Assembly: GCA_034663635.1 (NCBI GenBank) | Contig: JAXDJH010000013.1 | Location: forward strand, 310,001 to 374,000 | Direction of reading: 5' to 3' | From: JAXDJH01 sp034663635 | Lineage (GTDB): Bacteria > Actinomycetota > CADDZG01 > WHSQ01 | Length of the DNA: 64,000 nt | Part shown: piece after piece, positions 1 to 8,718 of the stretch | How the letters are laid out: every line of letters begins with the position of its first letter | Position numbering within the stretch: the first letter of the stretch is position 1 | Notes under the pieces: generated by a model | What the model was told of the DNA's origin: nothing | The model's input: only the letters and a program-made list of their open reading frames with translations | Databases searched by the model: none | Translations under genes and position numbers: made by a program

Positions 1-449
1 AACACATCTCGCATCACAAGCTTGTCCATGCCAACAGCGGATGCGGTCACGCCCGAGCCGGTGTAGGGAACGTTGGCGAATTCGAGGAGGCCCTGCAGCG
101 TCCCGTCCTCTCCGAACGTGCCGTGAACGGCAGGCACGACGACATCGATGTCGATCTTTTCGGGAGCCCCGGGCTTGCCTCGTCTAGTTCGGCCCAGCCT
201 CATGAGGCCGCCGTCGGGATAGGGGGCGAGGAAGGCCTCCTCGCCGACCTCGTCCCAGGTTTGTCCTTTGTAGACCTCTAGGTCGAAAAGCGCCGGGCCC
301 GACAGCCAGCGGCCCTCTCTCGTTATGTAGATCGGCAGCACATCGTGCTTTTGGGATAGGACCTCCATGATCTGGTGAGCCGTGACGATCGAGACCTCGT
401 GCTCGACCGAACGGCTTCCAAAGATGACGCCCACCCGCTTCGGATCCAT
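1..449 (-). CDS. ddl: D-alanine--D-alanine ligase, N-terminal part (runs off the window)
   Basis: Joins two D-alanines with ATP in the cytoplasm to make the dipeptide used at the end of the peptidoglycan stem peptide. Only the first 149 codons are present; the gene continues past base 1. The start is ATG at 449, and the first residues read MDPKRVGVIFGSRSVEHEVS, the typical Ddl opening with the GG/GS-R-S-x-EHEVS nucleotide-site motif. Further on, PAVHGTFGEDGTLQGLLE and the following PYTGSG stretch match the family's conserved HGxxGEDGxxQG and PYxGSG segments. It lies just downstream of a MurF-like ligase on the same strand, with about 100 bases between, consistent with a D-Ala-D-Ala supply and attachment cluster. 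Function is known from the family; the assignment is firm despite truncation. Confidence 0.93.
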   Translation of the reverse strand, partial: MDPKRVGVIFGSRSVEHEVSIVTAHQIMEVLSQKHDVLPIYITREGRWLSGPALFDLEVYKGQTWDEVGEEAFLAPYPDGGLMRLGRTRRGKPGAPEKIDIDVVVPAVHGTFGEDGTLQGLLEFANVPYTGSGVTASAVGMDKLVMRDV

Positions 450-548
450 GGGGGCCGAGTGTAACGAGGGGGTCCGACAGGGCCCTGGTCGACCGCACGG
501 TGTGCCCTAACTCCCGCATAGCGAGAGTTTCGGCACAGAGTGGCGGGG

Positions 549-2072
549 CTAGCCCTCGTATTGGTCGGGGAGGTCGTTCTCGAACAGGACGACGTCGCCG
601 GGACGTAACAGCCGTTTGAGCTCCTCGGTGGCGTCGTCGAGCGAATCGACGGTGATGACCTCGGCCCCCTCCACCGAGCGCGCTCCGGCGACAATCGCGT
701 CGCGGTTAACCCGAGCGACCACCACGAGAGCATCGGCAACGCGCGCCGCGTGAGCCCCGAACCGCTCGTTGGACTCCGCTTGCAATGGGCCGAGCTCGAT
801 GATGCCCGGAGTCACCACGACTCGGCGTTTCGCAGGGATCGCTTCGAGCACTTCGAGAGCCGCCGCTGCGCCATCGGGATTCGAGTTGTACGCGTCGTCG
901 ATAACGGTCACGCCGCCGGCGCCCTTGATGATCTGGAGCCTGTGCTCGACCGGCTCGAGGGCCGCGATCGCGTCCGGCAAACCGTCGAGCGGTCTGCCGG
1001 CTTCAACGGCCACGGCGACCCCGGCAAGGACATGGCCTATGGAGTGCCGGCCCAGCAATCGAGTCGTGGCTCGAAGCGTTCGGTCCCCAACCGCGATCGT
1101 CAACTCCGTGCCTTGTTCTGACACCTTCACCTCTCGCGCTGTCACGTCGGGGCGACCGTCTGGATCGAGTCCATACCGCACGACACGGACGCGCTCGGTC
1201 CCATCGGCAAGCTCACGCACGACCGGGTCGTCAACGTTCATCACCGCAACTCCATCGTCCGGCAGAGACTCGACGATCTCGTATTTCGCTTTGCGGATCG
1301 CGTCCATCGACCCGAAGCGTTCGAGATGAGCCGGGCCGATGGCGGTAAGCACGCCGATGCTCGGATGCACGAAGCGACAGAGCTCGGCGATCTCGCCGAC
1401 TCCGTAAGCGCCCATCTCGACGATGAAGAAACGGTTGCTCGACTCCAACTGCTCGTTGATCGTGCGGCACACGCCGAGCGGAGTGTTGAAGGATCCCGGA
1501 GTGGCAAGAACCTCGTCGGGCGGTCCCAGCAGCGATTGGATCGCGAACTTCGTCGAGGTCTTGCCGAACGAGCCGGTGACTCCGATAACGGTGGGCGAGA
1601 TGTGCGCGAGTTTCGCCGTCGCCGCCCTCAAGTACTTCCGATTGACGAGCGTTTGAATGGGGCTCATCACGACATCCGCCAACACGAGGACGCGAGGAGT
1701 GAAGTAGAAGACCGCTGCAGTCGCTACGGCCCAGGTCGTCAGGTCGTACGGGAACCCTCCGGCGAGGTGAGCGCTCATCATCGCCCCGAACACGAGGAGC
1801 ACCGAGCCGAGCGTCGCGGTCACGAGGATCCGCCAGGCCCTCCCAGTCATCACCAACGGTTTCTTCGTCGTTGCCGCGCGCATGAAGAGCGCCCGATCTT
1901 TGTTCCGCTTGCACCATTCGAGAAATCGGGCGCGCTTGTAACCCTCGAGCTGGAAGACGTGCAGCGCGCGTCTCAGCCTGAAGAACTGCAGAACGCCGAA
2001 TGCAGGGATGAGCCCGTAGATAACGATCCTGAGGACCGTCGAGTAATGCGTGAACGGATCGGCTCGGCCCAT
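549..2072 (-). CDS. murF: MurF-like Mur ligase with N-terminal membrane domain
   Basis: Probable ATP-dependent ligase that adds D-Ala-D-Ala (made by the neighbouring Ddl) to the UDP-MurNAc tripeptide, or a close relative of that enzyme. The Mur-ligase P-loop GVTGSFGKTST sits at about residues 164-174. It is followed by a GxAHLERFGS motif, a lysine region (AKYEIVE) and DAYNSNPDGAAAAL, all typical of MurF. About 150 residues precede the P-loop with hydrophobic spans near 12-30, 82-100 and 112-135; ordinary MurF has a soluble UDP-binding domain there. The start is ATG at 2072, sharing a base with the upstream stop (TGATG); a GTG at 2075 is an alternative. Translational coupling to the hydrolase upstream is likely. 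The exact substrate is inferred from motifs and from ddl next door. Confidence 0.82.
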   Translation of the reverse strand: MGRADPFTHYSTVLRIVIYGLIPAFGVLQFFRLRRALHVFQLEGYKRARFLEWCKRNKDRALFMRAATTKKPLVMTGRAWRILVTATLGSVLLVFGAMMSAHLAGGFPYDLTTWAVATAAVFYFTPRVLVLADVVMSPIQTLVNRKYLRAATAKLAHISPTVIGVTGSFGKTSTKFAIQSLLGPPDEVLATPGSFNTPLGVCRTINEQLESSNRFFIVEMGAYGVGEIAELCRFVHPSIGVLTAIGPAHLERFGSMDAIRKAKYEIVESLPDDGVAVMNVDDPVVRELADGTERVRVVRYGLDPDGRPDVTAREVKVSEQGTELTIAVGDRTLRATTRLLGRHSIGHVLAGVAVAVEAGRPLDGLPDAIAALEPVEHRLQIIKGAGGVTVIDDAYNSNPDGAAAALEVLEAIPAKRRVVVTPGIIELGPLQAESNERFGAHAARVADALVVVARVNRDAIVAGARSVEGAEVITVDSLDDATEELKRLLRPGDVVLFENDLPDQYEG

Positions 2073-2845
2073 CACTTGACTCCGAAGAAGTGGCGAACCA
2101 CGACGCAGAAGCGATCACGTTCGTCGAGGTAGGCGAAGTGTCCGGCCCCCTCGAACAGCACGAGTCCAGCGTCGGGGATCGCCTTCTCCATGGTCCGAGC
2201 GTGAGTCACAGGGACGGCATCGTCCTCCGTTCCCCAGATCAAGAGGGTCGAAGCCTGGATGCGTGGCAACAGATGCGAAAGGTCCTCGTTGACGACCTTC
2301 ACGAAGATCGGGCGCATCTCTCCCGCATCTCGATAGTCCGCCGACTGGATCCGCTCGTAAACAGCGTCCCGCACGCGTCGACCGGGATCGCCGAGCTTGC
2401 CGGCCGCTCGGGCAGTCTTGGATGCAGCGCGCTTCGCCCGAGCTTTCAACGACGGTGGTGTGCGGAGCCCGGACGATCCTTGCAGCACCAGTTTGTGGAC
2501 GAGGTTCGGATGGGTCGCGGCCAGGTAGATGGAGGTCTTCGCGCCGAACGAATGGCCCACGAAATGGGCCCGTTCGATACCGAGCTCGCCCAGCGAGTCG
2601 CGAACGAACGCTGCGTAATCCGCCGTGCCCCACACCCCGGTCGGAACCGGGGACTCCCCGAAGCCGGGAAGGTCGAAGGCGATGACCCTGAAGTTCGAGG
2701 CCAGGCAATCGACGACAGGTGCCATCGATTCGATGCGGCCGCCCCACCCATGGAGCACGACGACCGGATCGCCGCTCCCTCGCTCCAGCAGGCGGGCCGT
2801 CTGGCCCCCGACCTCTAGCGTCCTGGTGTTCTCCACGACGGGCAT
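2072..2845 (-). CDS. alpha/beta-fold hydrolase
   Basis: Soluble alpha/beta hydrolase of 257 residues, substrate unknown. The oxyanion-loop motif LHGWGG is at about 31-36, the nucleophile elbow GHSFG at 97-101 (Ser99), the acid in the GTEDDAVP loop at about 208-209, and the catalytic His in GAGHFAYL at 236. This gives a complete triad in the usual order with a cap region between about 130 and 180. I chose the ATG at 2845 because GGGAG stands a few bases upstream and the family fold starts shortly after; a longer frame to 3004 exists but would overlap the preceding gene. Its stop overlaps the MurF-like start, so the two are probably one operon. A role linked to the cell wall is only suggested by position. 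Confidence 0.85.
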   Translation of the reverse strand: MPVVENTRTLEVGGQTARLLERGSGDPVVVLHGWGGRIESMAPVVDCLASNFRVIAFDLPGFGESPVPTGVWGTADYAAFVRDSLGELGIERAHFVGHSFGAKTSIYLAATHPNLVHKLVLQGSSGLRTPPSLKARAKRAASKTARAAGKLGDPGRRVRDAVYERIQSADYRDAGEMRPIFVKVVNEDLSHLLPRIQASTLLIWGTEDDAVPVTHARTMEKAIPDAGLVLFEGAGHFAYLDERDRFCVVVRHFFGVK

Positions 2846-2879
2846 TCTCCCGCCCAAGGGAGGTTCGGCGGTCTCGGCG

Positions 2880-4163
2880 CTAGCAGCGTGTCTTTTTAGA
2901 GCGGCTCGAGGGCAGATGGTCCTGGTCGCCCGCGAAGCTGACCTTGACCCTGCACGATCTGCCTTTCGGGGGCCGAGCGAGGGCAACCCGGTAGGAGTCG
3001 CCATTCATCACGACCGTCTTGCGCGTGACTCGCTTCCATCTCACACCCTGACGTTTCGAGAGGGTGGCCGTGATCGAGAAGCCGGGATGGGCCGGATCGA
3101 GATGTCCGGCGGCCTTGAGGCGCCGACCGCTCTTCACGACGTTCAACGAGAGCTGGGTGGGAAGTCTCGGCTCCTCGGTCGCGGTGGGACTCGGACTTGG
3201 GCTCGGACTCGGACTCGACGTATCGGATGGATCGGGAGTCGGAGTCGAACAGCCCTCGCAACCGCCCCACGAAGCGAGGAACTCGTACGTGCCTGCCGGA
3301 GTGATCGACGCGGCCCCGCTGCCGTCGGGGTTGGAGACGTAGAGATCGGTATCGACGGCCAACCGCGTGAAAACGAGCTTCTTGCCATCGGGCGAGTAGT
3401 CGGGATCGAAGTCTTGCCCGTTTTCATCGTCGGTCAGGCGGGTCAGGTCATCGCCGGCGGCCGTCGTGGAGAAGATGTGAAAGTTGCCCCGGTCATCAGG
3501 ATCCACTGCCTCGAATGCGATGCGTCTTCCATTGGGCGACCACGTGGGCGAATCCGCCTCTAAACCGGTCGTTAGACGGACGACATTCGTCCCGTTGGCA
3601 TCCATGACGTAGATATCGCCTTCTGAGTCGGCAGGCCTGATGAACGCGATCTGAGTGCCGTCCGGCGACCAGGCTGGGGCGTGACCGGGCTTCAGAAGAA
3701 CCGAAGGCGATGAGCCGTCGGCGGCCACCACGAAGATCTCCCCGTCGCGGAGGAAGGCGATCTTGGAACCGTCCGGCGACCAGTCGGGCTGAGAGTCGCC
3801 GCCGCTCTCGTTGCCCGTGATGTTGAACTGATTGGAGCCATCTGCCGCCATGACCCAGATGTCGTCGGTGTCGTCTCGGTCGCTCGAGAAGGCGATTCGG
3901 GTTCCGTCGGGCGACATCGCCGGTTCGGTGTCCCACGCGTTGTTGTCGGTGAGTTTGACCCGACCAGACCCGTCGGGCTGGGAGACGTAGATCTCGTTGT
4001 CGCCCCCCTGGTCTCCGGAGTAGGCGATCCGTCCATTCGTCGGCAACGCCGCAGAGGCTCCTGGCACCCGCACCAGCAGGACCGCAAGCAACCCGAGCAA
4101 CGCAAATAGGCCCGATACACGGGCGCGGCGCAGCTCGGGGTCAAGGGTCATGACCGGGTCCAC
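2880..4163 (-). CDS. secreted PD40/TolB-like beta-propeller protein
   Basis: Exported protein of about 427 residues. A signal peptide with a hydrophobic run ends near AxA at about residue 38. Then come six or so repeats built around SPDGxxIAF and D-x-Y-V-x-x-x-DGS, the PD40 (WD40-like, TolB C-terminal) repeat that folds into a propeller. A low-complexity Ser-Pro linker follows at about 310-325, then a beta-rich C-terminal domain of about 95 residues with basic character and two cysteines near the end. Propellers of this type usually bind proteins or ligands outside the membrane; no enzyme motif is seen. Start options are ATG 4163 and ATG 4151. A second propeller gene lies at 35805-36701. Confidence 0.85.
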   Translation of the reverse strand: MDPVMTLDPELRRARVSGLFALLGLLAVLLVRVPGASAALPTNGRIAYSGDQGGDNEIYVSQPDGSGRVKLTDNNAWDTEPAMSPDGTRIAFSSDRDDTDDIWVMAADGSNQFNITGNESGGDSQPDWSPDGSKIAFLRDGEIFVVAADGSSPSVLLKPGHAPAWSPDGTQIAFIRPADSEGDIYVMDANGTNVVRLTTGLEADSPTWSPNGRRIAFEAVDPDDRGNFHIFSTTAAGDDLTRLTDDENGQDFDPDYSPDGKKLVFTRLAVDTDLYVSNPDGSGAASITPAGTYEFLASWGGCEGCSTPTPDPSDTSSPSPSPSPSPTATEEPRLPTQLSLNVVKSGRRLKAAGHLDPAHPGFSITATLSKRQGVRWKRVTRKTVVMNGDSYRVALARPPKGRSCRVKVSFAGDQDHLPSSRSKKTRC

Positions 4164-4300
4164 CAGTTATCAATCGGGTGCAATCGGGCTCGACTGAAAC
4201 GCCCGGAGCAGGTTACTTAGGCACTACTACGTATGAATTGCTTGCTCTCCCAAGCCGAAGTTCATTTGTAGCCCAGCCACCTTCCCCCAAGGAGTGCGCG

Positions 4301-4672
4301 ATGTCGGAACCGATAAGCGTCGTGCTCGTCGATGACAACGAAGACATCCGGGCAGTGCTGCGCTACAGCCTCCAGTACGACAGCCGCTTCAAGATCGTGG
4401 GCGAGGCGTTCGACGGCCGCTCGGCCATGCGGATCATCGGAACGGAGAAGCCCGACGTTGTGGTCCTAGACCTGATGATGCCGACGATGGACGGATTCCA
4501 TGCGATCCCTCAGATCAAGTTCAGCTCGCCCGATACCAAGATCCTCGTCTACACGGCAGCCGAGGTCGAAGAAACGGGATTGATGTACCAGGGTGCCAAC
4601 TCGATCCGTCAGAAAGGCGAGATGGTCAACCCGTACATGGTGGCCGAAGCCCTCGCCTCCCTCTGCGAGTAA
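4301..4672 (+). CDS. single-domain response regulator (CheY-like receiver)
   Basis: Stand-alone receiver of 123 residues with no output domain. Acidic pocket Asp11-Asp12, phospho-acceptor Asp57 in VVVLDLMMP, and the conserved Thr in LVYTAAE are all present. The usual Lys-Pro after beta-5 is replaced by Lys-Gly (QKGEMVNP), and the loop is slightly divergent. The start ATG at 4301 is fixed by AAGGAG seven bases upstream; a longer frame from 4178 lacks a ribosome site and homology. No kinase gene is adjacent, so it probably receives phosphate from a distant histidine kinase and acts by protein contact. It is divergent from the PD40 gene across about 140 bases that must hold both promoters. Confidence 0.88.
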   Translation: MSEPISVVLVDDNEDIRAVLRYSLQYDSRFKIVGEAFDGRSAMRIIGTEKPDVVVLDLMMPTMDGFHAIPQIKFSSPDTKILVYTAAEVEETGLMYQGANSIRQKGEMVNPYMVAEALASLCE

Positions 4673-4748
4673 CTCTTTTCCTCGATAGGCCTGCCATAGG
4701 CGCTACCGCCTCTCTATCATCCGGTGTGACACCGGACAGGAGGCGGAT

Positions 4749-6647
4749 GTGAGACGGCTGGGACTATCGATCCTCGTTTTATCCGCGTTGCTGATCCTCG
4801 CGGCCCCCGCGAGCGCTCAAGAAAAGTCCTTCTTCATCTCGAACGCACACGTCCGGGCGACGGTTCAAGACACCGGGGCGATCCGTATCACCGAGACGAT
4901 CACGTTCGACTATTCCGGCTCCTTCAGTGGTGCCTATCGCGACATCCCTATCCGCGACGGCGAGCGGATCACGAACATCTCGGTGAGTGAGAACGGGAAG
5001 AGGTATTCGCCCGGAGCGTCGGCCGAGCTGGGCAGTTCCGGCGCGTCGGGAACATTCGGCACCACCCCAATCTCCGGTGGCGTGCGAGTCGTCTGGCACT
5101 ACTCCGCATTCAACGAACAGCGGACCTACGACATCTCTTACACGTTCGAGAATCTCGCGGTCGCCTACGACGACGTCGTCGACGTGAACCTGAGGGTGTG
5201 GGGTGATGAATGGGACGTCAGTCTCGACGCTCTATCTGCCGACATGAAGCTTCCCGCCAAGGCGCCGGGCGAGGTAAAGGTTTGGGGCCACCCTGCGTCC
5301 GTTGACGGGGTCACCGCCTTGAAGGACAGCGGAGGGGGCGCCCAGCTCTCCGCAGCGAACATCCGGCCCCATGTCTGGGTCGAGATACGGGTGGTGTTCC
5401 CGCGCTCCCTCCTGGCCGCGTCGCCGACGGGGGCGAAGGTGGTGTCGGGCAACGGCTTGGACAAGATCCTGGCCGAAGAGCACGCCATCGAGCAGGACGC
5501 ACGTCGTGATCGCGAGCGCCTCGAATGGGTGAAGAGGAACTCTATTTGGCTCGTCCCATCGGGGCTCTTGCTGACGTTCATCCCCGCGGCCCTGATCGCG
5601 TTGCTGATCTGGCGACGCTACGGGAAAGAGCCAACGGTTCCCTTCCAGGCGGAATACGTCTTCGAACCGCCCGACGACACGCCTCCCGCGATGGTCGCGG
5701 CGCTCTTGGAACCGAGCGGCAATCGAGCGACCGGTGCAGCGTTCTCGGCCACTCTTTTCGATCTGATCAGACGCAAACACATCGAAGCTTGGCCGATGAC
5801 CTACGTAAAGAAAACCTGGGGAGGCCTTCGCCAGGAAGACGTTAGCGACGTCGCTCTCAAGCTGACAGAACGACCCGAGGACCCAATGACCGACTACGAG
5901 ATGGCGGTCAATCAAGTCATCGCGAAGGCATCGATGGGCCAGGAACGCTTGCCTTTGAACGAAGTAGACGACGAGATCGAAAAGGACCCCGCTTATTACG
6001 CCGGCAAGTTCGACGAATTCAAGGACGGAGTGATGACGGCCCTCCGAGAAAAAAGCTGGTGGTCGGGCAAGGGCGCGGTACCGGCGGCACTCGCGATGGT
6101 GGCGTTCTTCGCCCTCGGAGCGTTAGCCATCGTGATCGCGGTCGGTTCGTTCGATCCCGTTTTCTTGATCCCATGGGCGACGATCGTCTGGGCGATCATC
6201 GGCGGCGCCATGATCATCAACGCTTTCGTGATGATCGTTTTCCTAGTCATGCGAAGAGGCTGGGAGAAACGCAGCGTCGAAGCAGCGGAAGCCGCTGCGA
6301 AATGGACGGCATTCCGACGATTCCTAACCGACTTCGCCGGAATGAAAGAGGCCGTTCCCGGCTCGATCGAGATCTGGGAGCGTTTCCTCTGCTACGGGAT
6401 CGCATTCGGCGTTGCGGACCGCGTGTTGAAAGCCGCACAGTTGTACGCGCCGCCGGAGCTCCAAACGCAGAGTTCCGTCTACAGCGTGCCCAGTTACAAC
6501 AACGGGGTTTACTCGTTCATGGCGATCAACAACATCTCTCACTCGATCCAGAGCGCGTCGGTTCCGTCGTCGTCTTCGGGCGGTGGTGGCGGATTCAGCG
6601 GGGGCGGAGGGGGCGGGGGTGGAGGTGGCGGTGGTGGCGCCTGGTGA
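4749..6647 (+). CDS. DUF2207 domain membrane protein with poly-glycine tail
   Basis: Predicted membrane protein of 632 residues. It has a signal peptide (residues 1-23, cut after ASA), then an exported beta-rich DUF2207 domain up to about residue 240 that includes the typical ITETITFDYSG and YRDIPIRDG segments. A membrane span follows at about 265-287, a cytoplasmic part of about 140 residues, two more spans near 440-460 and 470-500, and a cytoplasmic tail. The last 25 residues are almost all glycine with a few Ser, Phe and Trp. This is the standard DUF2207 layout; function is unknown in the family. GTG at 4749 is preceded by AGGAGG at ideal spacing. Confidence 0.88.
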   Translation: MRRLGLSILVLSALLILAAPASAQEKSFFISNAHVRATVQDTGAIRITETITFDYSGSFSGAYRDIPIRDGERITNISVSENGKRYSPGASAELGSSGASGTFGTTPISGGVRVVWHYSAFNEQRTYDISYTFENLAVAYDDVVDVNLRVWGDEWDVSLDALSADMKLPAKAPGEVKVWGHPASVDGVTALKDSGGGAQLSAANIRPHVWVEIRVVFPRSLLAASPTGAKVVSGNGLDKILAEEHAIEQDARRDRERLEWVKRNSIWLVPSGLLLTFIPAALIALLIWRRYGKEPTVPFQAEYVFEPPDDTPPAMVAALLEPSGNRATGAAFSATLFDLIRRKHIEAWPMTYVKKTWGGLRQEDVSDVALKLTERPEDPMTDYEMAVNQVIAKASMGQERLPLNEVDDEIEKDPAYYAGKFDEFKDGVMTALREKSWWSGKGAVPAALAMVAFFALGALAIVIAVGSFDPVFLIPWATIVWAIIGGAMIINAFVMIVFLVMRRGWEKRSVEAAEAAAKWTAFRRFLTDFAGMKEAVPGSIEIWERFLCYGIAFGVADRVLKAAQLYAPPELQTQSSVYSVPSYNNGVYSFMAINNISHSIQSASVPSSSSGGGGGFSGGGGGGGGGGGGGAW

Positions 6648-6710
6648 TCCCCTTCACGTAAGCGTTCGCCGCGACTAACCTGGAACCGCAGCCGAGGCCG
6701 GAGGTGTTTG

Positions 6711-6899
6711 GTGGACGTCTATCAGTGTCCCGAGTGTGAACTCAGATTCCGCTTCTCCAGCGAGATGCAGGAACACATGTCGAGCGATCACCCGGACTTC
6801 CACGTGACTTCCAAGACCGTAGAAGACGCGCTGATCGACGCATCGCATAAGCACCGGCACAAGAGCTCCTACCGTCCTTCGCCGGACAAGAACGGCTGA
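6711..6899 (+). CDS. small C2H2-type zinc-finger protein
   Basis: A 62-residue protein. CPEC near the N-terminus and HMSSDH about 15 residues later form a single Cys2-His2 zinc site. The rest is polar, with a His/Lys-rich segment and a C-terminus that looks unstructured. GGAGG at 6700-6704 favours the GTG at 6711 over the TTG at 6708. Such one-finger proteins occur in actinobacterial genomes without a known role; nucleic-acid or protein binding is plausible. It runs towards the minus-strand gene ending at 6915, leaving only 15 bases between them. Confidence 0.75.
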   Translation: MDVYQCPECELRFRFSSEMQEHMSSDHPDFHVTSKTVEDALIDASHKHRHKSSYRPSPDKNG

Positions 6900-6914
6900 G
6901 TTAAGACCGAGTTA

Positions 6915-7307
6915 CTACTGAACCAATAGGTAAACCTGCTGCTGATCGGCCGGGTCCACCTTGACCGGAACGGTCATGCCCATCTGGACCATCGGGATAG
7001 ATACCGGCGACACCACCTGTGAGTGGGTTACCGAGTACGGAGCTCCCCCGCCGACGCTGACATCAAGAACGAATTGGATCTCGGGCATCATGTTGACGGT
7101 CTTGCCGGTGCTCATGAGCGACTGCACGGTCGCCGTCGCGTCGACACCACTCGTCATCAGGTGCTGCGCCGATTGCTGCTGACCCTGCAGGTCCTCCATC
7201 GCTTGGTTCGCCTGCTTCATGCCGTCCATAAGACTCGGGCGTTTCTGGCCCTTCGTCAGTTCGTCCGCGTTCTTCTTGAGGTCTTTCAGCTCCTTGAAGA
7301 AGCCCAT
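6915..7307 (-). CDS. hypothetical protein, possibly coiled-coil plus beta domain
   Basis: A 130-residue protein that I do not recognise with confidence. The first 50 residues are charged and Gln-rich and predicted helical (FFKELKDLKKNADELTKGQ). The second half is a small beta-type domain with V-D-A-T-A-T-V-x-S-L and a VxVxVDPADxxxVYL ending that resembles short DUF3592-like or SHOCT-associated domains of actinobacteria. There is no signal peptide or membrane span. AAGGGG lies just upstream of the ATG at 7307. Cytoplasmic location is inferred. Confidence 0.65.
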   Translation of the reverse strand: MGFFKELKDLKKNADELTKGQKRPSLMDGMKQANQAMEDLQGQQQSAQHLMTSGVDATATVQSLMSTGKTVNMMPEIQFVLDVSVGGGAPYSVTHSQVVSPVSIPMVQMGMTVPVKVDPADQQQVYLLVQ

Positions 7308-7411
7308 GTGAACCCCTTTCCCATCGACCGCGCCATCCCGACGCTAGCCATGCTATGGACACAACGGGCCCGGTGGCTAGGGGGTTCGCCCGGGTCGGAG
7401 GTGCTTCCCGA

Positions 7412-8620
7412 TCAGCCCTGGACGACCCCGCTGAAGAGATCGTTCCACTGGCTCTCTTCGTCCTCGGATAGCACCTTGTACGAGCGGAGCTGGCTCAGCA
7501 TCTCGTCGGGCGGGAAGACGTAGGGGCTATCGATCAGGCCCTCGAGGTATTTACGGTCGCCCGGCTTCTCGGCCGCGTCGGCCCGCTGCTGGAGGATCTC
7601 CTTAACCCCCGGCACAGGGGTGATGTAGCCGACGTAAGAGGTGATGTCCGCTGCCACCTCCGGTTGGTAGACGTAATCGAGGAAGGCATGGGCATCGCGC
7701 GGGTGCTCGGCCCCCACTGGGACCTCCATCGGCGTGACCCACAGCAGGCCGCCTTCAGACGGAACCACGAACTCGATCTCGGGCTGGCCAAGCCAGAAGA
7801 TGTCGCCCGACCACGCCATCGAAGCCCACAGATCGCCTCTAGCGAGTCCGTCGACGTACTCGTTGCCGTAGTAGCCGCGCACGTTGCCCTTGTCGCGCTG
7901 CTCTATCAGTTTCTTCTGCGCTTGCGAGGCGTCATCGACCGTCGCGTCTTGTGGATCGACGCCGAGGGTCATGATCGTGAGGTTCATCGTGTCGACCATC
8001 TCGGTCAGCATCCCGACGTGTCCCTTCAAGGACGGATCCCAGAGGTCTTCGAACGAACTCAATCCCTCAGGTACACGATCGCGATTGAAGGCGATCCCGG
8101 TCATTCCGCCCTGCCACGGGATGCTGTGCGCGTTGCCCGGGTCGTAGGTCGGATCGCTGAACGCGGCACCGATGTTCGCCTCGACGTTGGGAAGGAGCGA
8201 ATGGTCGAGCTCGGTGAGGTAGCCGGTGCGGTTCATCTTCGCCACGACCCAATCCGACAGCGTGATCAAGTCCCAACCCGTCGCCTGTCCCTGGGCCAGC
8301 GGCTCGCGGATGGTCGAGTAGAACTTCTGGTTGTCGCTGATCACCTCTTTGTAGCTGACCTCGATCCCACTGGCCTTCTCGAACCGCGGGACCGTTTTCT
8401 TGTCGATATAAAGCGGCCACTGCGCGATGAGAAGTTCGTTGGCCAGAGGAGGTAATTCGCTGCTCTTCGCAGTCGGGGCCGTCGGCTTTTGAGCATCCAC
8501 GCCACAAGCAGCAAGCGCAGCTAAGGCTGCAGCGCCGGCTCCCGTCCGACCGGCAAGGCGCAGCCATTCCCTACGACTAAGTTCACGTCGTGGGCCATAA
8601 CGGTCCCGAGCCGGTCCCAA
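7412..8620 (-). CDS. potD: Tat-exported polyamine-type ABC substrate-binding lipoprotein
   Basis: Extracellular solute-binding protein of 402 residues, family 1, PotD/PotF branch. The N-terminus carries a twin-arginine motif (SRREWLRLAG) followed by a lipobox ending in LAAC, so it is likely folded in the cytoplasm, exported by Tat and lipid-anchored. The body has the hallmarks of spermidine/putrescine binders: an early IAQWPLYID segment, a central WDLITLSDWVVAKM region, GNAHSIPWQGGMTGIAFN, and WVTPMEVPVGAEHPRDAHAF near the end. No permease or ATPase gene is next to it, so the transporter must be encoded elsewhere. It is divergent from the nitrilase gene. Confidence 0.85.
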   Translation of the reverse strand: MGPARDRYGPRRELSRREWLRLAGRTGAGAAALAALAACGVDAQKPTAPTAKSSELPPLANELLIAQWPLYIDKKTVPRFEKASGIEVSYKEVISDNQKFYSTIREPLAQGQATGWDLITLSDWVVAKMNRTGYLTELDHSLLPNVEANIGAAFSDPTYDPGNAHSIPWQGGMTGIAFNRDRVPEGLSSFEDLWDPSLKGHVGMLTEMVDTMNLTIMTLGVDPQDATVDDASQAQKKLIEQRDKGNVRGYYGNEYVDGLARGDLWASMAWSGDIFWLGQPEIEFVVPSEGGLLWVTPMEVPVGAEHPRDAHAFLDYVYQPEVAADITSYVGYITPVPGVKEILQQRADAAEKPGDRKYLEGLIDSPYVFPPDEMLSQLRSYKVLSEDEESQWNDLFSGVVQG

Positions 8621-8718
8621 TCTTCTTCACGACCTTCCTGTCGCAGCAAGGCAAGGCTACGATTCTCGGACGCGGTAAACAATCGACTTCGGAGGTCAAC
8701 ACGAGCCGTCTCCTCACG

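Noticed and set aside
3180..3230. Short tandem repeat in DNA coding for Ser-Pro
   Set aside because: It is the low-complexity linker of the PD40 protein, not a CRISPR or satellite.
6590..6640. G-rich tract
   Set aside because: Explained by the poly-glycine tail of the DUF2207 protein.
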